Shown here one piece after another: positions 1 through 5,912 of a stretch of DNA of 5,912 bases. The stretch is from Desulfobacterales bacterium. GTDB taxonomy: Bacteria > Desulfobacterota > Desulfobacteria > Desulfobacterales > QNYZ01. Below the pieces are notes generated by a model that ran no database searches, had not been told where the DNA came from, and was given only the letters and a program-made list of their open reading frames with translations. Numbering within the stretch: position 1 is the first letter of the stretch; every line of letters begins with the position of its first letter. Position numbers and translations under genes: made by a program. Location of the stretch: contig JAOZUU010000188.1 in the NCBI GenBank assembly GCA_029938515.1, positions 1 through 5,912 on the forward strand, in the 5' to 3' direction.

Positions 1-78
1 GGCCCCGCCACCCACAATAATTATATCCCATATTCTGGAAGTATCATTTAATTGACCAAGCATCTCTTTTCTTTGCAT
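1..78 (-). CDS. glpD: Partial FAD-dependent glycerol-3-phosphate dehydrogenase (N-terminus only)
   Basis: Reading leftward from the ATG at 78-76, the frame stays open for 26 codons to the window edge. It begins MQRKEML and reaches WDIIIVGGGA at 30-1, the start of the Rossmann beta-strand and the GxGxxG FAD-binding loop. An Arg-Lys/Glu-Met-Leu helix, then a short linker, then WDIIxxGGGA is the usual opening of GlpD-type glycerol-3-phosphate dehydrogenases, which oxidise glycerol-3-phosphate to dihydroxyacetone phosphate and pass electrons to the respiratory chain at the inner membrane. The frame could also start at the ATG at 111-109, giving 11 more residues. I prefer 78 because a GAGGGA Shine-Dalgarno-like sequence lies just upstream of it (87-82), while 111 has none and is preceded by in-frame stops. 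The gene is divergent from the cyclase gene at 562. Only the N-terminus is visible, so another FAD oxidoreductase remains possible. Confidence 0.62.
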   Translation of the reverse strand, partial: MQRKEMLGQLNDTSRIWDIIIVGGGA

Positions 79-239
79 AAGTCCCTCTAACGCCAGTGAT
101 TTATATGCCATTCATCATTTGAAGGGTTATATCCCAACAACTCATTTCACAGGGTTCTGCCGTGCTATTTGCAGTGAAAGATAACCATATCCCGGAGTGT
201 CAAACAAAGAATAGGTTAAAAAGATAATACGTCTATTTT

Positions 240-282
240 ATTATAACGCACTGTTTTAACAAAAATTTCTACTGTTGCGTTA
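240..282. repeat. Inverted repeat TAACGCA/TGCGTTA with minus-strand TATAAT
   Basis: TAACGCA at 244-250 is exactly complementary to TGCGTTA at 276-282, with 25 bases between the arms. CTGTT also occurs directly at 251-255 and 272-276, each followed a few bases later by TTAAC. The left arm abuts a perfect minus-strand TATAAT (245-240), which could be the -10 box of a second promoter for the glpD-like gene, but no good -35 hexamer lies at 16-18 bases. The repeat could be a regulator site or a weak RNA stem in the long leader. Seven-base arms in AT-rich DNA can arise by chance. Confidence 0.25.
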
Positions 283-316
283 ACTTTGTGTTGGACTGTG
301 CATCAAGTTATTATTA

Positions 317-332
317 GGTGTAATATGTCACA
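317..332. promoter_or_regulatory. CRP/FNR-like site (8 of 10 consensus bases)
   Basis: GGTGT-N6-TCACA matches the CRP consensus TGTGA-N6-TCACA with a perfect right half and three of five in the left half, keeping the GTG-N8-CAC core. It overlaps the -10 box of the leftward promoter (325-320) and the operator-like palindrome at 329-339, so binding here would more likely block than activate that promoter. In enterobacteria glpD is under cAMP-CRP control, and this window encodes two cyclases, which makes the match worth noting. A match of this quality is common by chance. Confidence 0.2.
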
Positions 333-348
333 ATGTGGCCCCTGTCAA
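320..348 (-). promoter_or_regulatory. Leftward sigma70-like promoter toward the glpD-like gene
   Basis: On the minus strand a perfect TTGACA (348-343) is followed after exactly 17 bases by TATTAC (325-320), a 4/6 match to TATAAT that keeps its first three bases. The predicted transcript would begin near 313 and run into the glpD-like gene. The spacer contains GCCACATTGTG (339-329), starting three bases after TTGACA, the same placement as in the rightward promoter at 434-462. The repeated layout supports a real, repressible promoter more than either hexamer alone. Confidence 0.5.
329..339 (-). promoter_or_regulatory. Operator-like palindrome, copy 1 (GCCACATTGTG on minus strand)
   Basis: Plus-strand CACAATGTGGC is the exact reverse complement of the 11 bases at 443-453. 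Its core CACAATGTG is a palindrome centred on 333. It fills the spacer between the -35 and -10 boxes of the leftward promoter, where a bound repressor would exclude RNA polymerase. Its centre lies 116 bases from that of copy 2, close to 11 helical turns, so both sites would face the same side of the helix. The binding protein is not identifiable and is not encoded here. Confidence 0.5.
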
Positions 349-433
349 GGAATTTTTACGCCGATTGGTACTGAGTGATTCCATAAAAATCGACAACCAC
401 CAAACCCGCCGCTAGCTAATTAAATTCAAAAAG

Positions 434-462
434 TTGACATATGCCACATTGTGGTATAATAT
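434..462 (+). promoter_or_regulatory. Rightward sigma70-like promoter of the zinc-ribbon cyclase gene
   Basis: A perfect TTGACA (434-439) is followed by a perfect TATAAT (455-460) at 15 bases, or by TAATAT (457-462) at the more usual 17 bases. Transcription would start around 467-470, leaving a leader of about 95 bases before the ATG at 562. It is the best promoter match in the window and points directly at the cyclase gene. A near-perfect 19-base palindrome occupies the spacer, so it is probably repressed by a sequence-specific regulator. Confidence 0.72.
440..458 (+). promoter_or_regulatory. Operator-like 19-base palindrome, copy 2
   Basis: TATGCCACATTGTGGTATA is symmetrical about 449 with one mismatched pair (443/455). 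The inner CCACA-T-TGTGG is perfect. It lies between TTGACA and TATAAT and overlaps the -10 box, the classical position for a repressor operator. Eleven bases of it (443-453) recur inverted at 329-339 and nearly again at 4002-4012. Palindromes in this position are typical of autoregulated antitoxins and small HTH repressors, but no such gene is present here, so the regulator must act from elsewhere. Confidence 0.6.
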
Positions 463-548
463 AAGAAAATGAACCCAACTAATTCTATCTATATAGACGA
501 TATGGCTTGAACAAGCTCCAAATTAATTGGTTCTGAAAGATTTAAATT

Positions 549-553
549 GGGGA
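549..553 (+). promoter_or_regulatory. Ribosome binding site of the zinc-ribbon cyclase gene
   Basis: GGGGA ends eight bases before the ATG at 562, in an otherwise A-rich context. It supports that ATG as the start, and the protein then begins at once with the first zinc-ribbon cysteine pair (C3, C6), as expected for an intact N-terminus. Confidence 0.55.
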
Positions 554-561
554 CTTAAAAA

Positions 562-3500
562 ATGAAGTGCCCAGAATGCAAACGTCAAAGTCCTGAGGAT
601 GCTAATTTTTGTAACGAATGTGGTAGTAAGCTAAAACCGACCTGCCCACAATGCGGAAAGCTAAATCCATTGGGAAGCAAGTTCTGCAATGAATGTGGTC
701 TCAATCTTGCCAATCAGTTTTATCCGGATTTATCATCACGATCCTTACAACAATCGACTTCGTCTTCCACACCGCCTGAACCTGCAGCCCTACCCGAAGG
801 CGAACGTCGCCAAGCCACCATTGTCTTTTCAGACCTATCGGGCTACACCTCATTGAATGAAAGGCTTGATCCTGAGGAAGTCGAGGCATTCATGAGTCAG
901 ATTAAAGACGAGGCTGTACGAATCGTAGAGAGCCATGAAGGTATTGTCAATCAATTCATAGGCGACGAAGTCGTAGCAATTTTTGGTATTCCTACTGCCC
1001 ACGAAGATGACGCCGTACAAGCAATTAAAGCCGCCAAGAAAATCCATGAGGTGGTATGCCAAATCAGCCTTCAAGTAGAAAAAAAGACCGGAGCTCAACT
1101 ACGAATGCATACCGGTATTAGTACTGGTCTGGTGGTTACCCATAGCCGGGACGTCCGAGATGGCAGTTACGGCATGACCGGAGATGCTGTCAATATTGGT
1201 GCACGTCTGGCCTCAAGTGCTAAAATTAACGAGATATTGGTCTGTCCCAAAACTAAAAACCTTATGGTACCATTTTTTGATGTCAAGGCTCTGGACGCTA
1301 TTAGGGTCAGAGGTAAAACCTTACCGATAATTCCATATCAAGTCAAAGGCCAATCGGCTATACAGACCCGTTTTGAGGCCGCTGAAAATAAAGGTTTTAC
1401 ACACTTTACCGGCAGAAAGAGTGAATTGATGATGTTACATTCTTGCTTTGAAAAGATGCAGGCAGGAAAAGGGCAATTCGTCACTGTTGTAGGCGAAGCT
1501 GGATTGGGGAAAAGCCGTCTTCTTTATGAATTTCACCACAGCTTAGACAGATCGGAAATTACTGTGCTTCAGGGGCGGTGCCAATCTTATGGTAAAAGCA
1601 TTCCCTACTTTCCACACATTAATGCTTTACGGCGAGGGCTTAACTTGCGTGAAGATGATACACTTTCCGAATTACATGTAAAAATAGTTTCAAATGTGCT
1701 TAAAATTGACCCTTCCCTTGAGCAATATCTGCCAATTTATTTACATTTGTTGTCTGTGCCCAGCAACGAATATCCTCTTCCAAAACAATTACGCGGCCAA
1801 GAATTGATTGATGCTATCCATGAATCACTTTCTGCTATTATCATCCTCAATTCTAAAAGGCAATCGTATGTTTCGATTTTGGAGGACTGGCATTGGGTTG
1901 ATGAAGCATCCAATGCGGCCTTGAAACATATCATTAGCGTCATCCCGTCTCACCATGTCATGTTAATCGTCATATATCGACCTGATTATAAAAAATACTG
2001 GGGTAACTGGAGTCATCATACTTCAGTCACTCTAAACCCCTTAGACTTACAAAGTTGTGAAGAAATAACCAAATCCATTTGGAATGTTGATCATATACCC
2101 GAGGGCATTGCACCTTTGGTGCACGAACGTACCGATGGAAACCCATTTTTTATCGAAGAAATATGCAACGCTCTCCTCGAAGATGGAAAGATTCTGACCG
2201 AGGGCCGCCATGCAGTGATGACTCAATCATTGGAAAATCTCAGTCTGCCAAACTCTGTGCAAGCCGTCATCCGCGCCCGACTCGATCGGCTCAATCAATA
2301 CAACCATGAAGTACTACGTTTAGCTTCAGTTATCGGTAGGGAATTTTCCCATCGCATCCTCGAACAAATCACCACATTCAAAGAACAGCTTTCCGAGGCG
2401 ATTGACGATCTGAAAGTATCGGAACTGATTCAACAAATTCGCGTTATTCCAGAATCAGAATATATGTTTAAGCATGTTATCACTCAGGAAGTGACATACG
2501 AAACTATCCTACTAAAAAGACGAAAAGAACTACATGGTCTGGTAGGCAGGGCCATCGAAGAATTGTATCAAAATCGAATTGAAGAGCAGGTGGACTTATT
2601 GTACCGCCATTTCAGTCGGGCCGAAAACTGGACGAAAGCAGCCGAATACGGTGGCAAATCTGCCAAAAGAGCCTATAGGCTTGGCCAGTTCAAGGAATCT
2701 GTGTCCATGTTCGATAATGCAAGATTATGCCTTATAAAACTGTCAAAAACCCGAACTAATCAGGAAAAACTGATTGATATGGAATTAGAGATGATTTGGC
2801 CTCTTCAATTTCTTGGGCAACAAGATCGAGCCTTGGGAATCTGCAAGGAAGCAGAGTCAGCGGCAGATGTTTTAAATGATCCAATGAGAAGGGGTAAAAT
2901 CGACTTTGCATATGGGCTGGTGTATTTTTTTGAGAATCAATATGATTGGGCGGAGATGTATTACCTAAAAATTTTACAGCATCCTGTCAAGGTGGAACTA
3001 AAAGAGCTCATTGAGACTGTAAAATTCCCATTAGCCGTAACCTATTTTTCAACAGGGAGTTGGAAAAACGCGGCAGACCTATATTCGGAAGTCATACTTA
3101 ACAGAGAGCATGCTGGAACTGAAGGAGAGTATTCAGAAGAATTGCCATTTCTTCCCTTTACACACTCCTGTCATCATTTAGCATACATTAGAGCCCTTCA
3201 AGGACACATTAAAGAAGCCAAGAAATTAATTCAAAAGGGCCACACACCAGATTTTAAGAATATTTCTAATCTGCAATCTCAGGCTTATTGCACACTCTGG
3301 CACAGTGCCTTTTCAGTTTTAATCGGGGAAGATTTTGACGTTCATGAAAGGGTATCTGAGGTTCTGGATTTTGCTAAAAAAACGGATTCTCCAATACTAT
3401 TATTTTTATTATATGCAGCTAAAGGTAATGCTTGCATGGCAAATCAAGAAATAGAATCAGCTATGACGGCCTATAAAAGTTCAATGAGCATGATCGCAGG

Positions 3501-3927
3501 GACGGCCCATAGAAGATATCTGGATGAAGTTTATCACAATTTTATAGAAGTCCTGCTTGAACTTGGTGATTTTTCGTCTGCGAAAAAATATTTTGAAGAA
3601 GCTCAGGATCTGATCCCTCTTAACCCGAAGATAAATACAGCGCGATTTGATTACTTAAAAGCACGACTAATCTCAAGTAGTAACTCACCGGATTATGATC
3701 AAGCGGAGAAATTATTTAAAAGGAGTTTCAAAGCGGATGAGGAATCCGGTGCTGTGGTACTTGCAGCCCGAAAACGTTATTACTTTGGATGTATGCTGAA
3801 GCAAAAAGGAGAAATTGATCGGAGTCAAATGATCATGGCCAAAATTAGTCAATTATTTGAAAATTGGGGCATCCCTATCTGGAAACGAAAATGTCTTCAA
3901 GAACTGGAAGCTCTTCGCCTAACCTAA
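562..3927 (+). CDS. Zinc-ribbon class III adenylate/guanylate cyclase with STAND/AAA ATPase and TPR tail
   Basis: This intact 1121-residue protein has four parts. Residues 1-50 form a double zinc ribbon with four CxxC pairs (C3/C6, C17/C20, C28/C31, C42/C45). A Ser/Thr/Pro-rich linker (about 55-80) leads to a class III cyclase domain (about 82-265) with both metal aspartates, D91 in FSDLSGYT and D135 in IGDE, plus N211 and R215 of the NxxxR transition-state motif. Next is an ATPase module (about 280-600) with Walker A GEAGLGKS (311-318), Walker [10 protein letters not shown] (439-447) and the family motif [11 protein letters not shown] (523-533). [15 protein letters not shown] (636-650) precedes a helical TPR-like tail to the end. 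The plan resembles soluble adenylyl cyclase (ADCY10-type) and the bacterial cyclase-AAA-TPR proteins. It should convert ATP (or GTP) to a 3',5'-cyclic nucleotide in the cytoplasm, gated by ATPase and TPR sensing. No signal peptide or membrane segment is seen. The usual purine-selecting positions hold Q131 and G204, so the substrate is uncertain. A strong promoter with an operator lies about 100 bases upstream. Confidence 0.9.
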   Translation: MKCPECKRQSPEDANFCNECGSKLKPTCPQCGKLNPLGSKFCNECGLNLANQFYPDLSSRSLQQSTSSSTPPEPAALPEGERRQATIVFSDLSGYTSLNERLDPEEVEAFMSQIKDEAVRIVESHEGIVNQFIGDEVVAIFGIPTAHEDDAVQAIKAAKKIHEVVCQISLQVEKKTGAQLRMHTGISTGLVVTHSRDVRDGSYGMTGDAVNIGARLASSAKINEILVCPKTKNLMVPFFDVKALDAIRVRGKTLPIIPYQVKGQSAIQTRFEAAENKGFTHFTGRKSELMMLHSCFEKMQAGKGQFVTVVGEAGLGKSRLLYEFHHSLDRSEITVLQGRCQSYGKSIPYFPHINALRRGLNLREDDTLSELHVKIVSNVLKIDPSLEQYLPIYLHLLSVPSNEYPLPKQLRGQELIDAIHESLSAIIILNSKRQSYVSILEDWHWVDEASNAALKHIISVIPSHHVMLIVIYRPDYKKYWGNWSHHTSVTLNPLDLQSCEEITKSIWNVDHIPEGIAPLVHERTDGNPFFIEEICNALLEDGKILTEGRHAVMTQSLENLSLPNSVQAVIRARLDRLNQYNHEVLRLASVIGREFSHRILEQITTFKEQLSEAIDDLKVSELIQQIRVIPESEYMFKHVITQEVTYETILLKRRKELHGLVGRAIEELYQNRIEEQVDLLYRHFSRAENWTKAAEYGGKSAKRAYRLGQFKESVSMFDNARLCLIKLSKTRTNQEKLIDMELEMIWPLQFLGQQDRALGICKEAESAADVLNDPMRRGKIDFAYGLVYFFENQYDWAEMYYLKILQHPVKVELKELIETVKFPLAVTYFSTGSWKNAADLYSEVILNREHAGTEGEYSEELPFLPFTHSCHHLAYIRALQGHIKEAKKLIQKGHTPDFKNISNLQSQAYCTLWHSAFSVLIGEDFDVHERVSEVLDFAKKTDSPILLFLLYAAKGNACMANQEIESAMTAYKSSMSMIAGTAHRRYLDEVYHNFIEVLLELGDFSSAKKYFEEAQDLIPLNPKINTARFDYLKARLISSSNSPDYDQAEKLFKRSFKADEESGAVVLAARKRYYFGCMLKQKGEIDRSQMIMAKISQLFENWGIPIWKRKCLQELEALRLT

Positions 3928-3940
3928 TTGATGGTCCAGT

Positions 3941-3968
3941 GGTACGCTGGGAATAACCAAAGCATACC
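3941..3968 (+). repeat. Hairpin after the zinc-ribbon cyclase stop codon
   Basis: GGTACGCT (3941-3948) can pair with AGCATACC (3961-3968) over seven of eight positions around a 12-base loop, starting 14 bases after the TAA. No U-tract follows, so it is not a canonical intrinsic terminator. It could stabilise the mRNA 3' end or mark a factor-dependent stop. Confidence 0.25.
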
Positions 3969-4001
3969 GGCAATAATGTAATTTATTAGCCTTATATGAT
4001 A

Positions 4002-4012
4002 CCACATTGTAG
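4002..4012 (+). promoter_or_regulatory. Operator-like palindrome, copy 3 (one mismatch)
   Basis: CCACATTGTAG differs from the perfect CCACATTGTGG at 444-454 by one base. It lies in the convergent gap, 75 bases after the first cyclase gene. Flanking hexamers at the equivalent positions (TTATAT at 3992-3997, TATTTA at 4014-4019) are poor promoter boxes, so this may be an auxiliary binding site, a decayed promoter or chance. Either possible transcript would be antisense to one of the cyclase genes. Confidence 0.3.
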
Positions 4013-4067
4013 CTATTTATGAACATTAATGAATTGTACAAATCGGAATAAAGTTGCGTCAGATACG

Positions 4068-4097
4068 GCTAAAAAATACTTTAGCGCTTCGGGAAGC
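4068..4097 (-). terminator. Possible weak terminator at the end of the TolB-N cyclase gene
   Basis: On the minus strand the gene ends with GCTTC-CC-GAAGC (4097-4086), a small stem of four to five pairs, followed after nine bases by six T residues (4076-4071). In addition GCTAAA (4068-4073) pairs with TTTAGC (4080-4085) across the stop codon. The stems are short and the distance to the T-run is longer than usual, so termination here is only plausible. Confidence 0.25.
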
Positions 4098-5844
4098 CGG
4101 CACTCATTAAATCTTCTTTCAGCTGGTCGCGCAGTGCTCGATTCTTATAGAACTCGGTCTTTAGAAAGTTATCGATCGTGAATTGAGGGTCAATCACGAG
4201 AAGTTGACGCGCTGTTTCATTTCTTGCGTCTTCACTCTCTAAGTGAGTGGCTGCGGCCGCCCCGTATGCAGCAGCCCTGCGGGTAAGCCTGGACAATTGT
4301 GACACAACGTTGAGCGTTTCATCATACCGCCCGAGGAGATAGTTGGCGACCACCTCCAGTTCTCGGCAGTACACCGGCAGGAAGGGGTCGAGCTGCCGAG
4401 CGCGCAACTGATACTCAAGTGCTTTTTCCGGTTCACCCAAGAAAATGTAGAGTTCCCCAATTCGCCCAACAATATAGGCATGGTTCGGATTTAGCTGCAG
4501 TGCTTTCTCGTAGTGGTACTTGGCCTTTTCATAGGCCCTTGTATAGAGGCTACTAGCGCCCATGATTCGATGGCACTCCGCGTCTTCATCATCGAACTCG
4601 ATCCCCTTACGTGCCGATTCATGAATGGCATCCCATTTGTTTTCGCCCGTCCACTCGGCGAGAGACACCAAGGCACAAGCCTGCCAAGCGTAGGCACGGC
4701 CAAATGTCGGGTCCTTCTCGATCGCCGCATCAAACCAACGCAGGGCTTCTTCGGCCGACTCTCGCGTGACGCCTCCAAGTCGATGGTGTTCGAGACCTCG
4801 CATCATGCAATCGTACGCAGCCATGTCTTTTGGCATTTTTCGCTTGGCGGCCACCTCGGCAAGACGGCTCAGGCGACCGGCAACTATCGCCACGATTGAC
4901 GCGGCGAGGTTGTCTTGCACATCAAAAAGTTCGTCGACGCCAAAGTCGTACTTTTCCGCCCATATATTGTTACCACTTTGCGTTTCAATCAACTGCGCGT
5001 TAATCCTTACCCGCGCACCCATCTTGCGCACGCTACCCTCAAGAAAATAAGACACGCCCAGGTCATCACCGACCTGCCGAACGTCTACATGACGGCCTTT
5101 AAAAGCGAAACTCGCATTCCTGGAAAGCACAAAAAGATCACGGAATCTGGCAAGCTCGGTAATTAAATCCTCGCAAAAGCCATCCGCGAAGTATTCCTGA
5201 TCCGGATCGGCGCTCATATTCGTAAATGGAAGAACTGCAATCGAGTTTGCCGCCGTTTGCGGTGCATCAGCGATAGCAGTCGAAGAGAGTTCCCCGAGGG
5301 TTCCGGTGCTGTAGCTGTGGTTTCCCAGTTCGCCAATCACTTTGTAGAGCACGATCGGTTCCGAAATATTCTTTAACTCTTGCGCTCCGCGATTCTCGAA
5401 GGTCAGTTGAGCCGTCCGCTTGACCTGATCAAAAACAGTTTGGGTGATGAAAACAGAACCGGGATTGGTTACCGTCTCCACGCGCGACGCAATATTCACG
5501 CCGTCACCGAGGAGATTCTCACCCTCGACCACGACATCGGCTAGATGTATCCCGATGCGTAACTGTGGCGGGTCTTTCATCTCTTTACCTTGAGCATGAA
5601 GTACTCTTTGGATCTCGAATCCTGCACGTACAGCCGATATAGGGCTCGAAAACTCTGATAGAAAGCCGTCGCCAGCTTGGGAGAAAACCCGCCCGCCCCT
5701 GTCGCGGACATGGTGGTCAATAATCCTGGCAACAACACCTAGCCTCTCGATCGTTTCATCTTCGGACGCGCCCATTTGGAGAGAATAGCCAACGATGTCG
5801 GCGGCCATGATGGTGGTTAGACGGCGTTCCATAGTAATTGTCAA
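4081..5844 (-). CDS. Class III adenylate/guanylate cyclase with TolB-N-like domain and TPR tail
   Basis: This intact soluble protein has up to 587 residues. Residues 5-170 form a class III cyclase domain, MERRLTTIMAADIVGYS then QAGDGFLSEF and LLGDGVNIASR, giving metal aspartates D16 and D59 and the N117/R121 catalytic pair. After a linker (about 171-198), residues 200-300 match the TolB amino-terminal-like domain common in these cyclases: SIAVLPFTNMSADPDQEYFADG, then FLEGSVRK and IWAEKYD. TPR units follow (about 361-380, 436-455, 470-488). It probably makes cAMP or another cyclic nucleotide in response to protein contacts through the tail. The purine-selecting positions hold S55 and N110, not the canonical Lys and Asp. 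The outermost start is a TTG at 5844 with a GGA eight bases upstream; the ATG at 5832, giving MERRLTTI, matches usual family starts but lacks a well-spaced Shine-Dalgarno sequence, so the start is undecided. The 68 bases upstream show no convincing promoter. The gene converges on the other cyclase and is more GC-rich. Confidence 0.9.
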   Translation of the reverse strand: MTITMERRLTTIMAADIVGYSLQMGASEDETIERLGVVARIIDHHVRDRGGRVFSQAGDGFLSEFSSPISAVRAGFEIQRVLHAQGKEMKDPPQLRIGIHLADVVVEGENLLGDGVNIASRVETVTNPGSVFITQTVFDQVKRTAQLTFENRGAQELKNISEPIVLYKVIGELGNHSYSTGTLGELSSTAIADAPQTAANSIAVLPFTNMSADPDQEYFADGFCEDLITELARFRDLFVLSRNASFAFKGRHVDVRQVGDDLGVSYFLEGSVRKMGARVRINAQLIETQSGNNIWAEKYDFGVDELFDVQDNLAASIVAIVAGRLSRLAEVAAKRKMPKDMAAYDCMMRGLEHHRLGGVTRESAEEALRWFDAAIEKDPTFGRAYAWQACALVSLAEWTGENKWDAIHESARKGIEFDDEDAECHRIMGASSLYTRAYEKAKYHYEKALQLNPNHAYIVGRIGELYIFLGEPEKALEYQLRARQLDPFLPVYCRELEVVANYLLGRYDETLNVVSQLSRLTRRAAAYGAAAATHLESEDARNETARQLLVIDPQFTIDNFLKTEFYKNRALRDQLKEDLMSAGFPKR

Positions 5845-5912
5845 ATCCCCATTCCGACTAAATATCTCGATTGCGTGAAACAGATAAGGCCAGCTAAGTT
5901 GATGTTGATAAA

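Larger units (their letters stand above)
79..561. other. AT-rich divergent intergenic regulatory region
   Basis: About 480 bases separate the glpD-like start from the cyclase start. No convincing gene lies here: both strands hold only tiny frames, such as 13 codons at 469-510 (plus) and 8 codons at 303-280 (minus), without a suitable ribosome binding site. The region contains two divergent TTGACA promoters with embedded palindromes, a CRP-like sequence and an inverted repeat, each listed separately. If the promoter at 320-348 is used, the leader of the glpD-like mRNA would be roughly 235 bases, long enough for post-transcriptional control, but I recognise no riboswitch in it. Confidence 0.6.

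Noticed and set aside
469..510. 13-codon frame MNPTNSIYIDDMA starting within a few bases of the predicted transcription start
   Set aside because: No Shine-Dalgarno sequence and no recognisable product. A leaderless peptide or a remnant of an autoregulated antitoxin gene is conceivable, but nothing beyond position supports it.
701..1943. Open frames on the minus strand opposite the zinc-ribbon cyclase gene
   Set aside because: They are antisense to conserved zinc-ribbon, cyclase and ATPase motifs and have no recognisable protein character.
4239..4778. Alternative minus-strand frames inside the TolB-N cyclase gene
   Set aside because: They are out-of-frame readings of the TPR-coding part, with no start signals or domains.
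4513..5166. Open frames on the plus strand opposite the TolB-N cyclase gene
   Set aside because: They overlap one another and lie antisense to a well-conserved protein; their translations have no domain-like features.
5839..5844. Minus-strand TTGACA at the start of the TolB-N cyclase gene, resembling a -35 box
   Set aside because: The sequence 17 bases downstream is TCTAAC, a poor -10, and it lies within the coding region; it coincides with the possible TTG start.
1..5912. Mobile element, CRISPR, tRNA or rRNA
   Set aside because: No terminal inverted repeats, transposase motifs, regularly spaced repeats or cloverleaf-like sequence were seen on reading both strands.

Overview
The window has two large signalling genes in convergent orientation and the 5' end of a metabolic gene at the left edge. 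All read as bacterial: class III cyclase architectures typical of proteobacteria and related phyla, Shine-Dalgarno-like sites and sigma70-type promoter hexamers. I cannot name the genus.

Left edge (1-78, minus strand): the first 26 codons of an FAD-dependent glycerol-3-phosphate dehydrogenase-like protein, recognised from its N-terminal dinucleotide-binding motif. Positions 79-561 form an AT-rich intergenic region of about 480 bases. It carries two divergent sigma70-like promoters. Each has a perfect TTGACA box, and each has the same 11-base sequence GCCACATTGTG three bases downstream of that box, inside the spacer. This looks like one repressor operator used twice in opposite orientations, and it is the most striking regulatory feature here. 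One promoter points to the glpD-like gene, the other to the large cyclase gene.

Centre (562-3927, plus strand): an intact 1121-residue multidomain protein. In order it has a double zinc ribbon, a class III nucleotide cyclase domain, a STAND/AAA-type ATPase module and a long helical TPR-like tail, an architecture resembling soluble adenylyl cyclase. A 153-base convergent gap (3928-4080) contains a hairpin, a third slightly degenerate copy of the operator-like motif and an inverted repeat over the end of the second gene.

Right (4081-5844, minus strand): an intact 587-residue protein with a class III cyclase domain, a TolB-N-like domain and a TPR tail. It is visibly more GC-rich than the first cyclase gene (one sampled 60-base line is 36/60 G+C, against 22/60 in a line of the first gene), so the two probably have different histories.

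Together the window suggests a cyclic-nucleotide signalling island beside a glycerol catabolic gene. Two soluble cyclases of different subfamily sit tail to tail, and the first appears to share a regulator with the divergent glpD-like gene. No mobile element, CRISPR array, rRNA or tRNA was seen.
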